A stretch of 64,000 bases of DNA. Source: Streptomyces sp. CNQ-509. Its GTDB lineage: Bacteria; Actinomycetota; Actinomycetes; Streptomycetales; Streptomycetaceae. The stretch is from NCBI RefSeq assembly GCF_001011035.1, contig NZ_CP011492.1, positions 992,001-1,056,000 on the forward strand, given 5' to 3'. The notes beneath the pieces are model-generated. The model had not been told where the DNA came from, did no database searches, and was given only the letters and a program-made list of their open reading frames with translations. Below, in pieces: positions 61,418 through 64,000 of the stretch. Made by a program: the position numbers and the translations under genes. Positions within the stretch are counted from its first letter, which is position 1, and every line of letters begins with the position of its first letter.

Positions 61418-63129
61418 GGGGCTTTCCTCTCCGCGGTCCTCTCCGCACGCGCGGGCAGGAAGTGGGTGGCTTCGAAGTGGTCGAGGTAGCGGCTGACGAG
61501 TTCGAGCCCGGGCGGCAGGCAGGTGATGCCCGAGCCGGTCAGCGCCGCCCGCAGGTTGGCGGTGCCGAAGACGGGTCGGCTGCCCCGGTAGCCCAGGTCC
61601 TCGGCCGGCTGGTCGGAGCCGAACAGGGGGAGGAAACGGGCGAGTTCGTTCTGCTCGCCGCTTTCGACGGCCCGGGTCAGTTCGGCGTACCAGTCGGCGT
61701 ACGAGAGCCTGCGCAGCGGGTACCCGCACTCGTCGAGCAGGTCGACCAGCCGGTCCCAGGCGAGCGGACGGCCGCCCGGCAGGTTGAAGGCGGTGCCGTG
61801 GCCCTGTCCGCCGAGTGCGACGTGTGCGACCGCCGCGGCGCAGAAGTCGACCGGGGTCATCTCCAGGAACACGTCGAACTCCAGGGCCGCGCCGAGCTGG
61901 ACGCACCCCTTGAGAGTGGCGTTGAGGAACGTGTCCTCGGCGCAGGCGCCGGTGGTCTGGGCGCCGGTGATCTGGCCGGGCCGGTAGACGCAGGTGGGCA
62001 GGCCCCGTTCGTGGGCCTGCGCCATCATGCGGTCGCCCACCCACTTGGTCTGCCGGTATCCGCCGACCACACCCTCGGGGCCGGTCGCCGCATCCTCCGG
62101 CCAGCGGTGCTCGCCGGGGCGGCCCGGATACACCGCGAGGGAGGAGATGTAGTGCACCGGCTTGATCAGGTGCCGGGCGGCGAGCCGCAGTACCTCCTGG
62201 GTGCCTAGCACGTTGACCGGCTTGAGCCGCCGGTACGGCAGCGCGTAGCTGGACCATGCGCCGTTGTGGACGATCATCTGCACGTCGCGGGCGAGGCGCC
62301 GGTATGTACCGTGGTCGAGGCCGAAGTACGGCCGGGCGAGGTCGCCGGGCACCCCGGTGAACCGGCTCTCGTCGCCGTCGCGCCACACCCCGTACCGCTC
62401 CATCGCCGTCCGGACCCGCCCCGCCGCTTGCCGCGGCGTGTCCGCGCGCACCAGGACGTACAGGTGGGCGCCGGACCGGTCGAGCAGCTCCCGCATCAGG
62501 AACGCCCCGGTGTAACCGGTTCCGCCGGTGAGCAGGACTGTGGTGTACGGCGCCGGGGCCGGTGGGGCGGCGTCGTCCGCCGGGGCGATGTCGGCGGGCA
62601 GGACGGCCTCCGCCGCCAGGTCCGTGCCGGAGATCGACCGCGGGTGCCGGCCGCCGTCCACTGTGGGCGCGGGGCCGTCCTGGGCACCGATGTGGCGGGC
62701 GAGACGTCCCAGGGTCGGGTGGTCGAACAGGCTGCGCAGGCTCACCTGGAGCCCGGTCGCCGCGCGCAGCCGGGCCGCCGTCTGGGCCGCTGCGAGGGAG
62801 TCGCCGCCGAGTTCGAAGAAGTTGTCCTTCTGGCCGACGCGGCCGACACCGAGCAGATCGGCCCAGATGTCGGCGAGCAGGATCTCCAGGGGCGTCTGCG
62901 GCGCGACGTAGGCGGTGCCGGCGCTCTCGCCGTCGGACACCGCGGGCAGCCGGCCGCGGTCTACCTTGCCGTTGGGCAGCTTGGGCAGCTCGGGCAGGAC
63001 GACGAAGCGGGACGGGACCATCGCCTCCGGCAGCTGGTCGGCGGCGAACTCCCGCAGCCGGGTGCGGAAGGCGGCCCAGGCCGTCTGGGCCAGCGGATCG
63101 TTGGCCAGGGGCGGGGTGGGTGCGTTCAC
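61414..63129 (-). CDS. NRPS terminal fragment: A9/A10 tail, peptidyl carrier, thioester reductase
   Basis: 571 residues. Residues 9-58 are the end of an adenylation domain (ANDPLAQTAW, LREFAADQLPEAMVPSRFVV, LPKLPNGKVDR with the catalytic A10 Lys). Residues 80-150 are a carrier domain with Ser111 in DNFFELGGDSLAA. From 197 a thioester reductase domain has TGGTGYTG for NADPH and a YxxxK pair (Tyr358, Lys362). Reduction would release an aldehyde or alcohol. The N-terminal A-domain piece belongs with the upstream ORF, which ends in a methyltransferase in a different frame. Confidence 0.9.
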   Translation of the reverse strand: MNAPTPPLANDPLAQTAWAAFRTRLREFAADQLPEAMVPSRFVVLPELPKLPNGKVDRGRLPAVSDGESAGTAYVAPQTPLEILLADIWADLLGVGRVGQKDNFFELGGDSLAAAQTAARLRAATGLQVSLRSLFDHPTLGRLARHIGAQDGPAPTVDGGRHPRSISGTDLAAEAVLPADIAPADDAAPPAPAPYTTVLLTGGTGYTGAFLMRELLDRSGAHLYVLVRADTPRQAAGRVRTAMERYGVWRDGDESRFTGVPGDLARPYFGLDHGTYRRLARDVQMIVHNGAWSSYALPYRRLKPVNVLGTQEVLRLAARHLIKPVHYISSLAVYPGRPGEHRWPEDAATGPEGVVGGYRQTKWVGDRMMAQAHERGLPTCVYRPGQITGAQTTGACAEDTFLNATLKGCVQLGAALEFDVFLEMTPVDFCAAAVAHVALGGQGHGTAFNLPGGRPLAWDRLVDLLDECGYPLRRLSYADWYAELTRAVESGEQNELARFLPLFGSDQPAEDLGYRGSRPVFGTANLRAALTGSGITCLPPGLELVSRYLDHFEATHFLPARAERTAERKAP

Positions 63130-63134
63130 GGTCC

Positions 63135-64000
63135 CTACTGCTTCCTCGGCGGCCGGTCCGCCGGGTCGGATGCGGTCCGTCGCGGTGCGTGCCGTGCCTC
63201 GGCCCGGGGCTCGAAGACGACGTCGAACTCCCCGGTGCCGCCGGGCCGGGACGGCAGCAGCCGGACGGTACGGCCGTGCCGGTCGGCCAGCTCCGCGAGG
63301 TCCTCGGGGGCGACACCCTGGTCGGCCGATGCCTCCCACAGCGCGCGTTCCAGCCCCCACGCGGTCTGGTCCGGGGCCTGCCCGCGGCGCAGCAGGGACA
63401 GCGCGGCGAGGGGGCGTACCAGGCGTTCGTCGGGCAGACCGGTGACGGTCAGGGCCCGGTTCGCGGCGGTGCCCGCCAGCAGTTCCGCGAGGGCGCAGGG
63501 GCCGGGAAGGTCTGTCCACGGCAGCCGTTTGCCGTCGGTGTCGTCCGGGGCCCGGCGGGGGCCGTACAGCGTCACGTCCCAGCGGAAGCGGGTCAGCTCG
63601 TTGGCGTGGCGGCCGCGCTTGAGCTCGATGCGCAGGCCGAGTCCGGCGGCTGCGGCGAAGTCCTCGAAGAAGCCGGGGGTCAGGCACAGTTCGCGTTCCT
63701 CGGCGAGCGCGCGGGCCGAGGCGGCGGCCACCTCCCGGGCCGGGGCCAGCGGCGGCGCCAGGCGCAGCTGGGTGTCCGCGTGGAAGGCGGGCAGCAGCGC
63801 CAGGTCCCGGACGTCGCCGACGAAGACGGCGCCCTCGGGGCCGGCGACCCGGACCGCCTCGGTGAGGACGCGGCGCAGGTAGTCCGGGCCCGGGAAGTAC
63901 TGCACGACGGAGTTGAACAGCACCAGGTCGGCGTCGGCGTCGGGCAGTTCGGCGAGGAGCGTGGCCTCGGCCTGGCGCAGGGTCACGTGCCCCGGCAGCG
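63135..64000 (-). CDS. NRPS methyltransferase domain (5' part outside window)
   Basis: The visible 288 residues include LPGHVTLRQAEATL, VLFNSVVQYFPGPDYLRRVL, EGAVFVGDVRDLALLPAFHA and LKRGRHANELTRFRWDV, all typical of the methyltransferase embedded between A8 and A9 of NRPS adenylation domains. The frame ends at 63135 (SDPADRPPRKQ then TAG), 6 nt before the GTG of the next gene, exactly at the usual junction to A9. The domain probably N-methylates an amino-acid residue; the C and A domains should lie beyond the window. Either the protein is truly split or a frameshift is present. Confidence 0.88.
   Translation of the reverse strand, partial: LPGHVTLRQAEATLLAELPDADADLVLFNSVVQYFPGPDYLRRVLTEAVRVAGPEGAVFVGDVRDLALLPAFHADTQLRLAPPLAPAREVAAASARALAEERELCLTPGFFEDFAAAAGLGLRIELKRGRHANELTRFRWDVTLYGPRRAPDDTDGKRLPWTDLPGPCALAELLAGTAANRALTVTGLPDERLVRPLAALSLLRRGQAPDQTAWGLERALWEASADQGVAPEDLAELADRHGRTVRLLPSRPGGTGEFDVVFEPRAEARHAPRRTASDPADRPPRKQ

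Overview
This is about 72% GC chromosomal DNA from a Streptomyces-like actinomycete. The evidence is the complete Pup-proteasome locus, mycothiol ligase (MshC), two chaplins, GTG starts, short intergenic gaps and several apparently leaderless TANNNT-ATG promoters. From memory, gene order from 1 to about 49.6 kb follows the core chromosome of S. coelicolor around SCO1640-SCO1675. No database search was possible, so homology calls rest on recognised motifs and remembered family members.

Layout. 1-9.3 kb: Pup-proteasome system (pafA, prcA, prcB, pup, dop, arc), with a divergent MFS exporter and LacI regulator inserted between pafA and prcA. 9.5-14.2 kb: a secreted protein, tRNA m1A methyltransferase, M50 metalloprotease, Fe-S RecB-like nuclease and a NarL-type response regulator. 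14.2-22.3 kb: two tandem solute-binding lipoproteins without a permease, a HAD phosphatase and cobalamin methionine synthase. 22.5-27.5 kb: glycerol regulon gylR-glpF-glpK-glpD. 27.7-35.4 kb: a GntR regulator and an opposing six-gene operon for import and oxidative degradation of a sugar, most likely L-fucose. 35.7-49.6 kb: conserved actinobacterial block (ParJ-like PAC2 protein, mshC, phosphomutase, CorA, F420 oxidoreductase, an AKR, a degenerate RecD2-like protein, chaplins).

An M20 peptidase and tRNA-Leu(GAG) at 51.3 kb mark a boundary. Immediately beyond the tRNA lie remnants of two unrelated integrases: a serine recombinase C-terminus and a frameshifted, truncated tyrosine recombinase. 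From 52.9 kb to the window edge is part of an accessory biosynthetic cluster on the minus strand: FMN reductase, two P450s, a carrier protein, two acyl-CoA-dehydrogenase-like proteins, a fatty-acyl-AMP ligase, and NRPS pieces ending in PCP-thioester reductase. It looks like a lipopeptide pathway with acyl-chain desaturation on a carrier protein and reductive release; its upstream part is outside the window.

The sequence also suggests specific control circuits. A perfect 14-bp inverted repeat lies between the MFS and LacI genes. A matched pair of 40-bp elements precedes gylR and glpF. An ACATCGGATGT-type element precedes both the GntR gene and the opposing sugar operon. Hairpins after arc and after pup divide the proteasome locus into segments. 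The most unusual items are Pup ending directly in Gly-Gly-Glu, a codon-usage mosaic within glpK, the helicase-like protein lacking Walker motifs, the NRPS broken between its methyltransferase and A9/A10, and an ACAD pair in which one partner lacks the catalytic base.
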